A program made the translations under genes and the position numbers. Shown here in pieces: positions 44,027 to 53,738 of a DNA stretch of 64,000 bases (its first letter is position 1; each line of letters opens with the position of its first letter). The notes below the pieces were generated by a model. That model saw only the letters and a list, made by a program, of their open reading frames with translations. It ran no database searches and was not told where the DNA came from. Source of the DNA: Evansella sp041820985 (lineage in GTDB: Bacteria > Bacillota > Bacilli > Bacillales > Salisediminibacteriaceae); assembly GCF_041820985.1 (NCBI RefSeq), contig NZ_JBGUAU010000006.1:1-64000 (forward strand), written 5' to 3'.

Positions 44027-45625
44027 ATAATCAGCTAGTCGCACAACGATATTATCAATTATAGATATGGCGTTACCCTGGAAGTAATTATTTAATATGA
44101 TAGAAAACATTAATTCTTCTCCGTCTTTAGTCGTAACATAACCAGATAACGAAGATTTAGAAGTTAAACTTCCGGTTTTGCCACGAACATTTCCTTCGGC
44201 TGGTGTTCCTACCATCCGACTTCGTAACGTACCTCCGACTAGCCGATTGGTAATGCCTGCAATGGGAAAGGAATCATAAAATACATTAAACCATTCTTCG
44301 TCTTTAACATGATGTAATAGCTTCGTCATTTCTTCTGGTGGAATGGCATTTAAGTGTGACATACCGGATCCATCTCGAAGATGAATACCATCCATATTCA
44401 ATCCTGCTTTCTGCAGATACGACTCTACTACTGTTAGACCTGCATCCCAACTGCCTTCATCATGTACTACTTTTCCCATCGTTTTCGTTAAAATTTCTCC
44501 GATGGAATTATTACTGAGCTTCATATAAGGATCAAATATATCCTCCAACGGAATTGAAATCCGATTAACTAATTCATCTGCTCCTGTTGGGGTTGTTCCT
44601 AGCCGAGCATGACCTTCTACCGTTATTCCATGATCTAATAACGCGTCGTAAAATAATTGTAAAACAAGCTCTGTTGGCTCCCATACAGAAATCCACTTTC
44701 TCCAAATGTTTCCATTTTTGGCCATTGTACCATGAAAATGCATGTTATTATTTCCGTGTTCTCTATCCCAATCAATATAGCTGTTTCCACCTGTTGCGAC
44801 AGTCTCTACATTATTAATGATTGTAATATAATCGGAGTCTGGATATACCGTTATGCTAGCCTCTTCTCCTACATCCGTTCCAGGTCTGACCTCTACAATG
44901 ACAGAACCTGCATCAAAATCTCGATCAGGAGATACAGATAATGCAGAAACCTGTGCTCCATACACACTACGCTGGTTTGCCCATGAAAGGTCAAGAGATA
45001 GTCTTACATCATCAAAATAGGTATCATCAGCAATCACATCACCTCGAATGGTTGTTATTCCAAGATCTGCAATTTCTTCAGCCAACTTTCGATAATCTTC
45101 TGGTAGCATTGTAGGGTCACCAGTTCCTTTTAAGTATAAATCTCCTTCCAATGTGTTACCTACCTGTTCCGAAACCGTATAAACTCCTGTATAAAAGGTG
45201 AAATCTCGTCCTAACGTATCAAGTGCAGCAGCACCAACAAGAAGTTTTTGACCTGATGCTGGTACAGCGCTTTTATCACCATTAAATGAATATACTTCTT
45301 CTCCTGTTTCTGCTCGAATATGTACTGCTGCTAGTGCATTTTCAAGTCTAGAGTCTTGTAAATAGGTATCCAGTTGTTCAGTTAATGTGTAATCCGTATT
45401 TACAGGAAGTTCTACTACTTGCAAATATTCTTCATCTATAGGATCGTCGATTAGGTTCTTTTCTTCTTTTAATTCATCTTCTTCAATAGATTCCCTATTC
45501 TCCTCCAAAGAAGCAACCTCTTTACTAGTCTTTGCTGTCATATAATAGACAGAACTTACGCTTAGAATTAATAATAGAAGAGCAAACCATAGCGGCACTT
45601 TTTTTCGAAAAAAAATTGAAATCAC
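44012..45625 (-). CDS. D-alanyl-D-alanine carboxypeptidase/endopeptidase, peptidase family S13
   Basis: 537 residues. GTG start with AGAGGAA close upstream; one anchor helix (LWFALLLLILSVSSVYYM), an acidic linker, then the S13 penicillin-binding domain: SxxK as S124-G-Q-K127 (VPASGQKLL), SNNS motif (LSNNSIGE), and KTG (RGKTGSLTSKS). The inserted beta domain between SxxK and SxN is typical of DacB/PBP4a. Trims peptidoglycan cross-links or stem peptides outside the membrane. Confidence 0.92.
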   Translation of the reverse strand: MISIFFRKKVPLWFALLLLILSVSSVYYMTAKTSKEVASLEENRESIEEDELKEEKNLIDDPIDEEYLQVVELPVNTDYTLTEQLDTYLQDSRLENALAAVHIRAETGEEVYSFNGDKSAVPASGQKLLVGAAALDTLGRDFTFYTGVYTVSEQVGNTLEGDLYLKGTGDPTMLPEDYRKLAEEIADLGITTIRGDVIADDTYFDDVRLSLDLSWANQRSVYGAQVSALSVSPDRDFDAGSVIVEVRPGTDVGEEASITVYPDSDYITIINNVETVATGGNSYIDWDREHGNNNMHFHGTMAKNGNIWRKWISVWEPTELVLQLFYDALLDHGITVEGHARLGTTPTGADELVNRISIPLEDIFDPYMKLSNNSIGEILTKTMGKVVHDEGSWDAGLTVVESYLQKAGLNMDGIHLRDGSGMSHLNAIPPEEMTKLLHHVKDEEWFNVFYDSFPIAGITNRLVGGTLRSRMVGTPAEGNVRGKTGSLTSKSSLSGYVTTKDGEELMFSIILNNYFQGNAISIIDNIVVRLADYSREE

Positions 45626-45928
45626 TTCCTCTTTTGTTAGAATAATCTATTATTTCATGTGTATTAACGATAACAAAAATATATGAATTTGTATAATGAA
45701 ACCTAGTAGATAATATGTCTTCCCAAAGTACTTGTATGAATATCTACCAGAATTAAAAATCGTTTTTTTCCATTAGGAAGTGAGGAGCTTATCCTGTTTA
45801 AAGGTGTCAGAAAATTTATAATTCAGTAAATGATCAATAGGTGTTTTCTAATTTCGTTGTTTCGGCAACCGAATAATCTGATTGAGAAAATATCACTACA
45901 GCTTTTGGGAAATTTGATGTAAAACAAA

Positions 45929-45962
45929 AAAGGAACTCCTACTAAAGTCGTAGAAGTTCTCT
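45929..45962 (-). terminator. Terminator of the aminotransferase gene
   Basis: GAACTCCTAC ... GTAGAAGTTC stem followed on the minus strand by CTTTTTTGTTTT, just past the stop codon. Confidence 0.8.
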
Positions 45963-45972
45963 TCTTAATATT

Positions 45973-47262
45973 TTATTGTTTCTTTGCTACCAACTTTTTC
46001 ACACTACTGATTTGTACACATAAGCAAAGCACATCCATCGCTTTTTCTAATTCATCAAGAGATGGGAATGTTGGTGCAATACGGATGTTTCGATCACGCG
46101 GATCCTTGCCATAAGGGAACGTTGCTCCAGCACCCGTTAATTTTACTCCTGCTTCTCCAGCCATTCTTACAACATCTTTTGCACAACCATCTAATGTATT
46201 TAAGCTAATAAAATACCCACCATTTGGTTCGTGCCAGGATGCGATGTTTTTCTCTTTAAGCTCCGTCTCAAGCTTGTTTAATACCATATCAAATTTCGGT
46301 TTAATAATTTCTGCATGCTTACGCATATGTTCATGTAAGTTCTCCATATTTTTGAAGAAACGTACGTGACGTAGCTGATTTAATTTATCTGGACCGATTG
46401 TTTGCATCGAGAGTTGTTCTTTAATAAGACCTAAGTTTTGTTCGCTTGCAGCCATTACACCAATTCCAGAGCCAGCAAACGTAATTTTCGAGGTGGAGCT
46501 GAAAATAAAGACTCTATCTGGATTTCCGACTTCCTTACAAGTTGCCATAATATCCATTAATGTATCAGGAGAATCTGTTAAATGGTGTACGTTATATGCA
46601 TTATCCCAGAAGATTCGGAAGTCATTTGCCTTTGTTTCCATTTTTGCAAGTCTGTCTACAACTTCATCAGAATATGTAATTCCGTCTGGATTGCTATATT
46701 TTGGTACACACCAGATTCCTTTAATAGATTCGTCTTCTTTCACCAGTCTCTCCACTTCATCGATATCCGGACCGTTTTCTTTCATATCGATGACAATCAT
46801 TTCAATGTTGAAAAGTTCACAAATAGAGAAATGTCGGTCGTACCCTGGACTAGGGCATAAGAATTTTACTGATGGAAGCTTCCCCCAAGGAGTCTCACTT
46901 CCATACACTCCAAATGTCATGGCTCTAGCTATAGCATCGTACATCATATTTAAACTGGAGTTTCCACCAATTAAAATTTCCTTTGGACTTACTTCAAGCA
47001 TATCTGCAAAAAACTGTTTCGCTTCAGTGATTCCATCCAATCCACCATAATTTCGTGCATCTGTACCAGATTCATCCTTTAAAAGGTCCTGAGATGAAAC
47101 AACATCTAACATCTCATTCGATAAATCAAGCTGTTTTGGACTAGGTTTCCCTCGGGACATATCCAAATTTAAGCCTTGGCTTTTGAATGTCTCCAATTTA
47201 CTTTGTAGTTGGTCTTGCAATTCATTCAATTCTGCTACTGTTAATGTAGTAAAATCACTCAC
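45973..47262 (-). CDS. PLP-dependent aminotransferase (class I/II, MocR-like aspartate type)
   Basis: 429 residues, GTG start with AGGAGG seven bases upstream. The fold-type-I features: LDMSRGKPSPKQLDLS, NYGGLDGITEAKQFF, FWDNAYNVHHL (Asp-x-x-Tyr), and the PLP lysine in SSTSKITFAGSG; IRIAPTFPSLDE ends the small domain. The combination matches the aspartate aminotransferase subgroup annotated as Aminotran_MocR, not the classical AspB. Product probably glutamate or aspartate transamination; substrate not assured. Confidence 0.88.
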   Translation of the reverse strand: MSDFTTLTVAELNELQDQLQSKLETFKSQGLNLDMSRGKPSPKQLDLSNEMLDVVSSQDLLKDESGTDARNYGGLDGITEAKQFFADMLEVSPKEILIGGNSSLNMMYDAIARAMTFGVYGSETPWGKLPSVKFLCPSPGYDRHFSICELFNIEMIVIDMKENGPDIDEVERLVKEDESIKGIWCVPKYSNPDGITYSDEVVDRLAKMETKANDFRIFWDNAYNVHHLTDSPDTLMDIMATCKEVGNPDRVFIFSSTSKITFAGSGIGVMAASEQNLGLIKEQLSMQTIGPDKLNQLRHVRFFKNMENLHEHMRKHAEIIKPKFDMVLNKLETELKEKNIASWHEPNGGYFISLNTLDGCAKDVVRMAGEAGVKLTGAGATFPYGKDPRDRNIRIAPTFPSLDELEKAMDVLCLCVQISSVKKLVAKKQ

Positions 47263-47379
47263 ATGAATACCTCCTAGTTTTTCATATTACTATAATAACG
47301 TATATTGAGTAGTAAATGTTAGTATATTATGGCAATCTTTTTACGTATTCAATATTACATCCTCGTAAAAAGAGAAAAA

Positions 47380-47404
47380 CAGACCCCGAATTTTTCGAAG
47401 TCTG
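47380..47404 (-). terminator. Terminator of the cold-shock gene
   Basis: CAGACCCCGAA / TTCGAAGTCTG (two mismatches) followed on the minus strand by TTTTTCTCTTTTT. Confidence 0.7.
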
Positions 47405-47422
47405 CTTTATGTTTTGTATATA

Positions 47423-47623
47423 TTATACTTTTGTTACGTTGGTAGCTTGAGGGCCACGTTGTCCATCTTCAATGTCGAAAGAAACTTCTTGACCTTCATC
47501 TAATGATTTGAACCCGTCACCTTGAATCGCTGAGAAGTGAACGAATACATCCTCTCCACCTTCTCGCTCAATGAATCCAAATCCTTTTTCGCTATTAAAC
47601 CATTTTACTTTACCACGTTCCAT
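47423..47623 (-). CDS. Cold-shock-domain RNA chaperone
   Basis: 66 residues from ATG 47623 (MERGKVKWF), with AGGAGG ten bases upstream; the upstream ATG is inside that site. RNP1 KGFGFIERE and RNP2 VFVHFSAI are intact, ending QATNVTKV. Binds single-stranded nucleic acid. The long 5' region (47624-47756) may form the usual cold-shock leader. Confidence 0.95.
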   Translation of the reverse strand: MERGKVKWFNSEKGFGFIEREGGEDVFVHFSAIQGDGFKSLDEGQEVSFDIEDGQRGPQATNVTKV

Positions 47624-47756
47624 TTTCCTTTTTCCTCCTAGCATGTAACTACATGTTGTTTTGCAAAAATTGCTTGCCTAATTAATATTACCAATATAAA
47701 ACAATTCTAAACATGTGATTAGTGTATATTTAAAACTATTTTAAATATTAAATGGG

Positions 47757-48494
47757 TTATTCCTTTATTAAAGACTCAATTAATGACATTGGTAAGCTTA
47801 ATTTTTCCTTATTATCTTGAAATTCATTAACTTCTTCTGCATTTCTAGCATCTTTAATTTCATTTATTTCTTTATGAATTCTCTCCATTTTCCTGTCCAG
47901 TTCAGCTGCTGAATCTGCCGCATCCTTTAAGTCCTTTAGCAATCTACCTGGAACGTCTTTATTATATTTATAAAAAATTTTATGTTCTAGACTTGCCCAA
48001 AAATCCATGGCAATCGTACGAATTTGTACTTCTACGCATACTCTTTCTTCTCGATCCGACATATATACAGGGATTTCAACAATGACATGTAGACTTTGAT
48101 ATCCGTTAGGTTTAGGTTTTGCTATATAATCTTTTACTTCTTTTATTTGAATGTCTTTCTGAAACGTCAGCATATCATATAAACGATAAATATCACTTAT
48201 AAACGGACAAGAGATTCGTATACCAGCTATATCGTTAATATTTTCTTTTATAGACTGGAAAGATAACTCGTGATTTTTACGATATACTTTTTTAACGATA
48301 CTTTCTGGTGTTTTAATTCGAGACGAAACATGTTCAATGGGACTATATTCATGAATAAATTCAAACTCTTTCTTTAGAATGTCAATTTTCGTATTCATTT
48401 CATCTAATGCAAACTCATATGCCATAATAAATCGTGTAATTTCGTTTTTAAATTGCTTCAACTGCTTCATGTTAACGTTTTTTGTTAATTCCAT
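47757..48494 (-). CDS. Small alarmone synthetase (GTP pyrophosphokinase, RelP/YwaC-like)
   Basis: 245 residues, AAGGAG upstream. Synthetase core: ALDEMNTKIDILKKEFEFIH, SPIEHVSSRIKTPESI, INDIAGIRISCPF, KPKPNGYQSLHVIVEIP and VEVQIRTIAMDFWASLEHKI. There is no hydrolase domain and no TGS/ACT region, so it makes (p)ppGpp independently of Rel. Closest in pattern to B. subtilis YwaC (SAS2) rather than YjbM. The C-terminal 50 residues are charged and helical. Confidence 0.92.
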   Translation of the reverse strand: MELTKNVNMKQLKQFKNEITRFIMAYEFALDEMNTKIDILKKEFEFIHEYSPIEHVSSRIKTPESIVKKVYRKNHELSFQSIKENINDIAGIRISCPFISDIYRLYDMLTFQKDIQIKEVKDYIAKPKPNGYQSLHVIVEIPVYMSDREERVCVEVQIRTIAMDFWASLEHKIFYKYNKDVPGRLLKDLKDAADSAAELDRKMERIHKEINEIKDARNAEEVNEFQDNKEKLSLPMSLIESLIKE

Positions 48495-48941
48495 ATGTAA
48501 AACTCCTTAGAAATTTATTATACTCATCTACTATTTACGTTTTTTCTAGCAAAAAGGTTCACTTATTTATAGAAAAACATAATGTTATAAGGAAATTCAA
48601 TAATAATTTGGTACCAGGATTATGAAATTATTTAAATTTTTAGTGCTTTAGCGCTTATTAGGAATGAGCGATGCCTACAAGTCTCCAGTAGGAAATATAG
48701 TAGAGGGGGCAGGCAGCAGTAAATGTAATTTAAACCAACAAAAGTTAGAATTACTAGGTAGTTTGACTACAATACCACTGATTCACGTATTTTGAGCTAG
48801 AAAACTCAAATTGGTTTCATATTTTATAAACAATGGTACTTACATATATAATAATCGTTTTTTGTTTCAGTAATATGAACACAAATGAAAGATTTCATGA
48901 CAATTTTAAATCTGATATTTTAGTCATAAATGGAGGTTAAC
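48495..48941. other. Intergenic region, 447 bp, nothing assigned
   Basis: AT-rich gap between the alarmone synthetase and hydrolase genes. Only a short hairpin (TTTGAG...CTCAAA around 48796-48816) is seen. Confidence 0.5.
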
Positions 48942-49763
48942 ATGCCCAACATCTCAAAAGGACTAATCATTATAGTAGGTATTACCCTTATCGTTATCCT
49001 GTTCATTTATATGGCATTTTATTTCTTACAAGATAGGATTCTTTTTTTTCCCCAAGGAATAACGGATGGCCGGACATCAGAAATTCAAACAGAATATTCA
49101 AATGTAGAAGAAGTCACACTTCGTGTAGATGATGAGATTTCGTTACACGGTTGGTACATTAAAAACGAAAAAGAACCCTCTTCTCCCCTACTCATTTACT
49201 TTGGAGGGAATGCAGAAGAAGTTTCTCATTTAATGGATTCCGTAACAAATATCAGTACTCATTCTGTCGTCTTGATTAATTATCGAGGGTATGGAAAAAG
49301 TACTGGATCTCCTGGGGAAGCAGCTATGTTTTCAGATGCTTTAGCTATATACGACTATATGGCTGAAAAAACAGAAATCAATAAGGAAAGGATCTCTGTT
49401 ATGGGTAGAAGCATGGGTACGGGTGTTGCAGTTTATTTAGCGGCAGAGAGAGAGATAGATCACGTAATTTTAGTTTCTCCATATGATAGCTTAGTAAATG
49501 TTGCAAGAGACCGTTATCCTTTCGTTCCAGTAAGCCTTTTATTGAAGCATCGTTTTGAGAATATTGATCGTGCTCCACAAATTGAATCTCCCCTTCTAAT
49601 GTACATCGCATCTGAAGATACCTTAATTCCACCTGCTCATTCTGAACGCCTTGCTGAGCATTGGAAAGGTAACAACGAAGTGATTTACTTTGAAGGATAT
49701 GATCATAATAATATACAAACAAGTAATCGATATTGGGATGGAATAATGGAGTTTTTAGAATAG
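48942..49763 (+). CDS. Membrane-anchored alpha/beta hydrolase
   Basis: 273 residues from ATG 48942; ATGGAGGT just before it is the ribosome site, so the in-frame ATG 48930 is not the start. One anchor helix (GLIIIVGITLIVILFIYMAFYF), then the hydrolase fold: YFGGNAEE (oxyanion loop), INYRGYGKSTG, nucleophile in GRSMGTG (Ser157), Asp in ASEDTLIPP and His in YDHNN. This is the ABHD12/BEM46-like group. Substrate unknown. Confidence 0.9.
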   Translation: MPNISKGLIIIVGITLIVILFIYMAFYFLQDRILFFPQGITDGRTSEIQTEYSNVEEVTLRVDDEISLHGWYIKNEKEPSSPLLIYFGGNAEEVSHLMDSVTNISTHSVVLINYRGYGKSTGSPGEAAMFSDALAIYDYMAEKTEINKERISVMGRSMGTGVAVYLAAEREIDHVILVSPYDSLVNVARDRYPFVPVSLLLKHRFENIDRAPQIESPLLMYIASEDTLIPPAHSERLAEHWKGNNEVIYFEGYDHNNIQTSNRYWDGIMEFLE

Positions 49764-49948
49764 TAACGGTGATATGGAGGTCTTTTATGAGATATTACAC
49801 GAAATTCTTTCATCACATTTAACATCTTTGTGGAAAAATAATATTATGTGGTATCTTGTCTTTTCCTGCGCTTTCCCGGAAAATAAAATATAATGGATAA
49901 GAACGATGTGATATTATACATATTCAGTTTTACACAAGAAAGGGCGAA

Positions 49949-50764
49949 TTGCTTTTGAAATATAAAATGATTGTACTTGATATGGATGACACACTATTGC
50001 TTGGTGATAATACGATTGGCTCTCATACAAAAAATGCGTTAATGAAGGCTCAAGAAATGGGAGTGAAAGTTGTTCTTGCATCAGGAAGGCCTGTGAAAGG
50101 AATGAAAAAATATGCAGAGGAATTACAACTAGATCATTTTGGAAGTTATATCATGTCCTATAATGGAGCGAAAATTATAAATTGTCGTACGAAAGAAGAG
50201 TTATTCAGCAGCATGTTACAACCTAAAACTGTTCACCATTTATACGAGCTAAGTAAACGTGAAAACGTTTGGCTTCACACATTTATTGATGATCGAATAA
50301 TTACGGAAGAAAATAATAAATATACTTCTATTGAAAGTGAACTAAATAATTTACCGATTGAAGAAGTTAATAACTTGGTGGAAACAATAACAATACCAGT
50401 TGTAAAAGTTCTTATGTGTGAACATCCGGATAAATTAGTCGTTGTGGAAGAAAAATTGAAAAAAGAATTAGGAGATGAACTCTCCATTTTCCGTTCTAAA
50501 CCTTACTTTCTTGAGTTTATTGAGCATGGAGTAACAAAGGGTTCAAGCCTAGCAAAGTTGTTAAAAGAAACAGGCATGTCGCCTCAGGAAGTCATTGCAG
50601 TTGGTGACAGCTATAATGATGCTACAATGATTGAACTTGCAGGCTTAGGGGTAGCTATGGGAAATGCTCCAGATGACATCAAACAGAAAGCAGATTATGT
50701 AACAGATACATTTGAAAATGAAGGGGTTGCCACGGTGATAGAGGAATTTCTCTTGAAAAAATAG
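49949..50764 (+). CDS. Cof-type HAD-IIB hydrolase
   Basis: 271 residues; TTG 49949 or TTG 49955 is the start, preceded by AAAGGGCG. Motif I LDMDDTLLLGD, motif II VVLASGRPVKG, motif III region KGSSLAKLLKE and motif IV VIAVGDSYNDATMIELAG. A cap of the IIB type. Typical sugar-phosphate or FMN phosphatase; specificity unknown. Confidence 0.93.
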   Translation: MLLKYKMIVLDMDDTLLLGDNTIGSHTKNALMKAQEMGVKVVLASGRPVKGMKKYAEELQLDHFGSYIMSYNGAKIINCRTKEELFSSMLQPKTVHHLYELSKRENVWLHTFIDDRIITEENNKYTSIESELNNLPIEEVNNLVETITIPVVKVLMCEHPDKLVVVEEKLKKELGDELSIFRSKPYFLEFIEHGVTKGSSLAKLLKETGMSPQEVIAVGDSYNDATMIELAGLGVAMGNAPDDIKQKADYVTDTFENEGVATVIEEFLLKK

Positions 50765-50891
50765 TGAACGAGACATACAGAATTGGAAATCGTTATATAA
50801 CTCTAAATTTGTATAGAGTGGTGCGATAATCCCTTTCTATTTGTATTCGTTTATTTTCGGATTACTGTAAAATCCTGTATACATATAGATA

Positions 50892-51133
50892 AGGCTGAGA
50901 CAAAAGTGTTTCCATCCCTGAGAATTCTGAACAAAATGATACTTGCGTATAGTAAGTATTCACCACGGAAATATACTTCGCGGTCCGCGGGCGGCTGGTG
51001 AGCCGCCGAGTGCTTAAGCGCTCATGGGGTCTCACCCTTGCCTTTGATCCCGCCGGAGTCTTCGTATATTTCCTCCGCTAAGGTTACCTATCGTTCGTAT
51101 TTTCATATTTACACTTTCGTTATGTTCCAGCCT
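50892..51133. repeat. GC-rich palindromic intergenic repeat
   Basis: An element with terminal GGCTGAGACA / TGTTCCAGCC and an inner imperfect inverted repeat GGAAATATAC (50967) ... GTATATTTCC (51073) enclosing a GC-rich core (CCGCGGGCGGCTGGTGAGCC, GGGTCTCACC). Its composition departs sharply from the AT-rich neighbours. It ends ~13 bp from the tdk stop codon. I know similar elements from other Bacillaceae. Confidence 0.8.
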
Positions 51134-51146
51134 CAAAAAGCTCAAT

Positions 51147-51740
51147 TTAAGTCTTATCTAATACTTCGTGACAATGGCGGCACCGTGGTTCATACGATTC
51201 AGATGATCCTACCAGTATGATTGGATCATCATAGGTAACAGGTTGCCCCTTTATCAATCTTTGAGTTCTAGTAGCTGCTGAACCACAAGAAATACAAGTT
51301 GCTTGTAGCTTGTCTACCTTCTCCGCTATTGCCATTAGTAAAGGAATACAGCCAAATGGTTCTCCTCGGAAGTCTTGGTCAAGTCCTGCTACGATAACAC
51401 GAATTCCTTTGTTTGCTACATGTTGAACAACATTAATAATATCGTTATCAAAAAATTGAACTTCATCAATAGCAACAACATCGACGTCTTTCTCTATTCG
51501 AATTAACATCGAACTTGCAAATTGCACTGGTTCAGCAAGTATTTTTGTACCATTATGGGAAACAACATCTGTTTCGCTATATCGTTGATCAAGCATAGGC
51601 TTAAAAACTTGAACTTTCAGTTTCTTATCATGCGCACCTTTTACACGACGGATTAATTCTTCTGATTTACCAGAAAACATACATCCACATAAAACTTCTA
51701 TCCAACCATTTTTTATGGACCCACTCATGTATTGATTCAC
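51147..51740 (-). CDS. tdk: Thymidine kinase
   Basis: 197 residues (GTG 51740; ATG 51728 is an alternative four codons on). P-loop GCMFSGKS at 19-26, VFKPMLDQRYS, VVAIDEVQFFD, GLDQDFRGEPFG, and the zinc site CISC ... CRHC, with the lasso domain. Salvages thymidine. The palindromic repeat lies against its 3' end. Confidence 0.96.
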   Translation of the reverse strand: MNQYMSGSIKNGWIEVLCGCMFSGKSEELIRRVKGAHDKKLKVQVFKPMLDQRYSETDVVSHNGTKILAEPVQFASSMLIRIEKDVDVVAIDEVQFFDNDIINVVQHVANKGIRVIVAGLDQDFRGEPFGCIPLLMAIAEKVDKLQATCISCGSAATRTQRLIKGQPVTYDDPIILVGSSESYEPRCRHCHEVLDKT

Positions 51741-51902
51741 CTATTCCTTTCCTAATAAATATTTATATTCCATACCGAACACTTACTTAGGGGAAAATAT
51801 TCTTATCCTTTGTTGCATATAATTAAGAAAATCTCAAGTAAAAAAGACACCATATCCTGTAGGTGAGCGATTTCGTGCCGATATTCTTTTTTCTAGTTCC
51901 AT

Positions 51903-51990
51903 TCCATGCAAATGTTCTGATGATTAAAAATTCCACTCTTCACTTTTAAATCCACTCCACTTTTGACACTTTCCGGTAGCACGTGAACCT
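51903..51990. repeat. Intergenic repeat, copy B (decayed)
   Basis: ATGCAAATGTTCTG, then AT-rich spacer and CTTTTAAATC, ..TTTTGACAC, parallel to copy A at 27352. Most of the right arm has been lost. It lies in the 51741-52056 gap; the rest holds no gene. Confidence 0.5.
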
Positions 51991-52056
51991 ATAACTCGAT
52001 AATAAACTTATACTCTTTATTACTTAAAAATTAAGATTTAAAATAAGAGGTGTTTC

Positions 52057-53019
52057 ATGAAAATCCTATATATCTCTTCAGGTTATGGTCAAATCTATCA
52101 ATCTTTTGACTTATCCATTACTAAAGCATTAAAACAATCAGGTAATGAAGTAAAACCTATTTCTCCTTTTGAAACAGATAGGATAATTAAAATAATAGAT
52201 TCTTTCCAACCTGACGTTGCACTCATTTTAATTGGATTTAAATTACCTATACAGATAGTGCAGTTGTTGAGAAGCAAAGGGGTAATATTGGTGGTGTGGA
52301 TGACGGAGGATCCATACTTTATCGATCATAGTCTAAAGCTTATACATCATTATGACTACGTTTTTTCAATTGATCTAGCTGCGTTACACGTGTATAAAGA
52401 AGCGGGACATAACCATGCATATCATTTACCTCTTGGAACGGACACGGATATCTTTTATCCAACTCCTTGTATAAAAGATTTTGAGTCTGATCTTTGCCTT
52501 GTTGGCTATCCGTATCCAAACCGATTAAGAATGATAAAACTACTTCTAAAAGAAACTGATTATTCTATTCATCTTGTAGGCAGTCAATGGAAAAAACAAT
52601 TTTTCAAGACACAACATCCAAAGTTATCAATTCATCCTCACTGGATTACTCCCCAAAACGTTAATTTTATTTATAATAGTGCTAAAATTAATCTCAACAC
52701 GCACCGTCCTTTCAATTTAAAACAAAATAAAAACAAAAAGGGGATCATGCCACTCAGTATTAACAACCGAACCTTTGATATTGCTAGCTGTCGTTCATTT
52801 CAATTAATAGAATGTAAAGAAGATTTATCACAGCATTTTAATATTGGAAAGGAGATAATTTGCTTTACCTCCATGAATGATCTTGTTGATAAGATTAATT
52901 ATTATATAACTCATGAAAACAAACGTGAAGATATTGCAAAGGAAGGGCAAAATAAGGTTAAGTCACAACACACTTTTTTGCACAGAATGAATGAAATGAT
53001 TGATACTATTTGTTTATAA
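52057..53019 (+). CDS. CgeB-like spore glycosyltransferase
   Basis: 320 residues with AGAGGTG upstream. N-terminal domain (~1-130) of the DUF3880 type (MKILYISSGYGQIYQSF, DVALILIGFKLPIQIV, WMTEDPYFID) and a C-terminal glycosyltransferase domain (LPLGTDTDIFYP, CLVGYPYPNRL, KINLNTHRPF, RTFDIASCRSFQLIECKEDL). B. subtilis CgeB glycosylates the spore surface late in sporulation. It lies 0.7 kb from the collagen-like genes, supporting a role in spore-surface decoration. Confidence 0.85.
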   Translation: MKILYISSGYGQIYQSFDLSITKALKQSGNEVKPISPFETDRIIKIIDSFQPDVALILIGFKLPIQIVQLLRSKGVILVVWMTEDPYFIDHSLKLIHHYDYVFSIDLAALHVYKEAGHNHAYHLPLGTDTDIFYPTPCIKDFESDLCLVGYPYPNRLRMIKLLLKETDYSIHLVGSQWKKQFFKTQHPKLSIHPHWITPQNVNFIYNSAKINLNTHRPFNLKQNKNKKGIMPLSINNRTFDIASCRSFQLIECKEDLSQHFNIGKEIICFTSMNDLVDKINYYITHENKREDIAKEGQNKVKSQHTFLHRMNEMIDTICL

Positions 53020-53099
53020 ATAGACCATTCTATAGAGGGAGGGTGCCCATATTCCGCATATTATCTGTCCACGTTCTGTGGGAACGGTGTAATGGCGAC

Positions 53100-53245
53100 C
53101 GCCTGTCTCCCATCCAAATGCAAATGTTCGGGGCTTACTACTAAATGATTATTCCGGTTGCCATCTACGAAGTAAAATGTTTATTTACTTTTAAATCAAA
53201 TAGGCTAATTGTCACGAGGTGATTGGTGCCTAGAGCTAGACAACG
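53100..53245. repeat. Intergenic repeat, copy C
   Basis: AAATGCAAATGTTCGG ... TACTTTTAAATC ... TGTCACGAGGTG..GGTGCCTAGAGCTAGACA align with copy A (GCAAATGTTCTGG, ACTTTTTAATC, TGACACGAGGTCCTGGCGCCTGGAGCTAGACA). Loop differs, ends conserved. Confidence 0.7.
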
Positions 53246-53738
53246 ATTAGGAAATTTATACTTGCTTTAAAAAAAGCGCTGCGATTCTTTTTCACTAAAA
53301 AAGTCCATGTGTTATAGGGTAACAAAGTAATGTCCATTCCACATGCTGTCTCAGTGCGACAATTACTTAGATTTATTTGATTTAGATATTTTTGTTTCGA
53401 AGAAGATGCGGTTGGATAAACAATTAGATGAATTGCGATAAGAATTAGTTGTTATTTTTAAACTTTCCATTTGAATATGAGAATCATAGAATTTTATTTT
53501 TAATGTAAGGTAGACATTTTTTACGGAAATTCATCCCCCACTTACTGTTGGGCTACGCCCTTTACATCATTAAGTGGAGGATGAATTGTCGAAAGTAGAT
53601 GAAATGGGAAGGCTACGAAGATAGCTTAGAGTCGACTTGTGCTAATATGGCTTCTTTATACAGCGGAATCATTTCGCTACTGTTCTCATCTTCCGTAAAA
53701 ATCCTATTATCATATGCAAAGCACATCAAAAGTATTGA
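53246..53738. other. Gap with long hairpin and possible gene remnant
   Basis: Contains a 17-bp inverted repeat (16 paired) around 53528-53592 (AATTCATCCCCCACTTA / TAAGTGGAGGATGAATT). An open stretch from about 53338 (MLSQCDNYLDLFDLDIFVS.., ending RLDKQLDELR) faintly resembles a Spo0E-type tail. Neither is certain. Confidence 0.4.

Noticed and set aside
46493..47050. 185-residue open frame opposite the aminotransferase gene
   Set aside because: Antisense to a well-supported gene, with no ribosome site or recognisable motifs.
53338..53442. Spo0E-like phosphatase gene
   Set aside because: Only a faint S-x4-LD-x2-LDEL tail; no N-terminal half or ribosome site, so noted only as a possible remnant.
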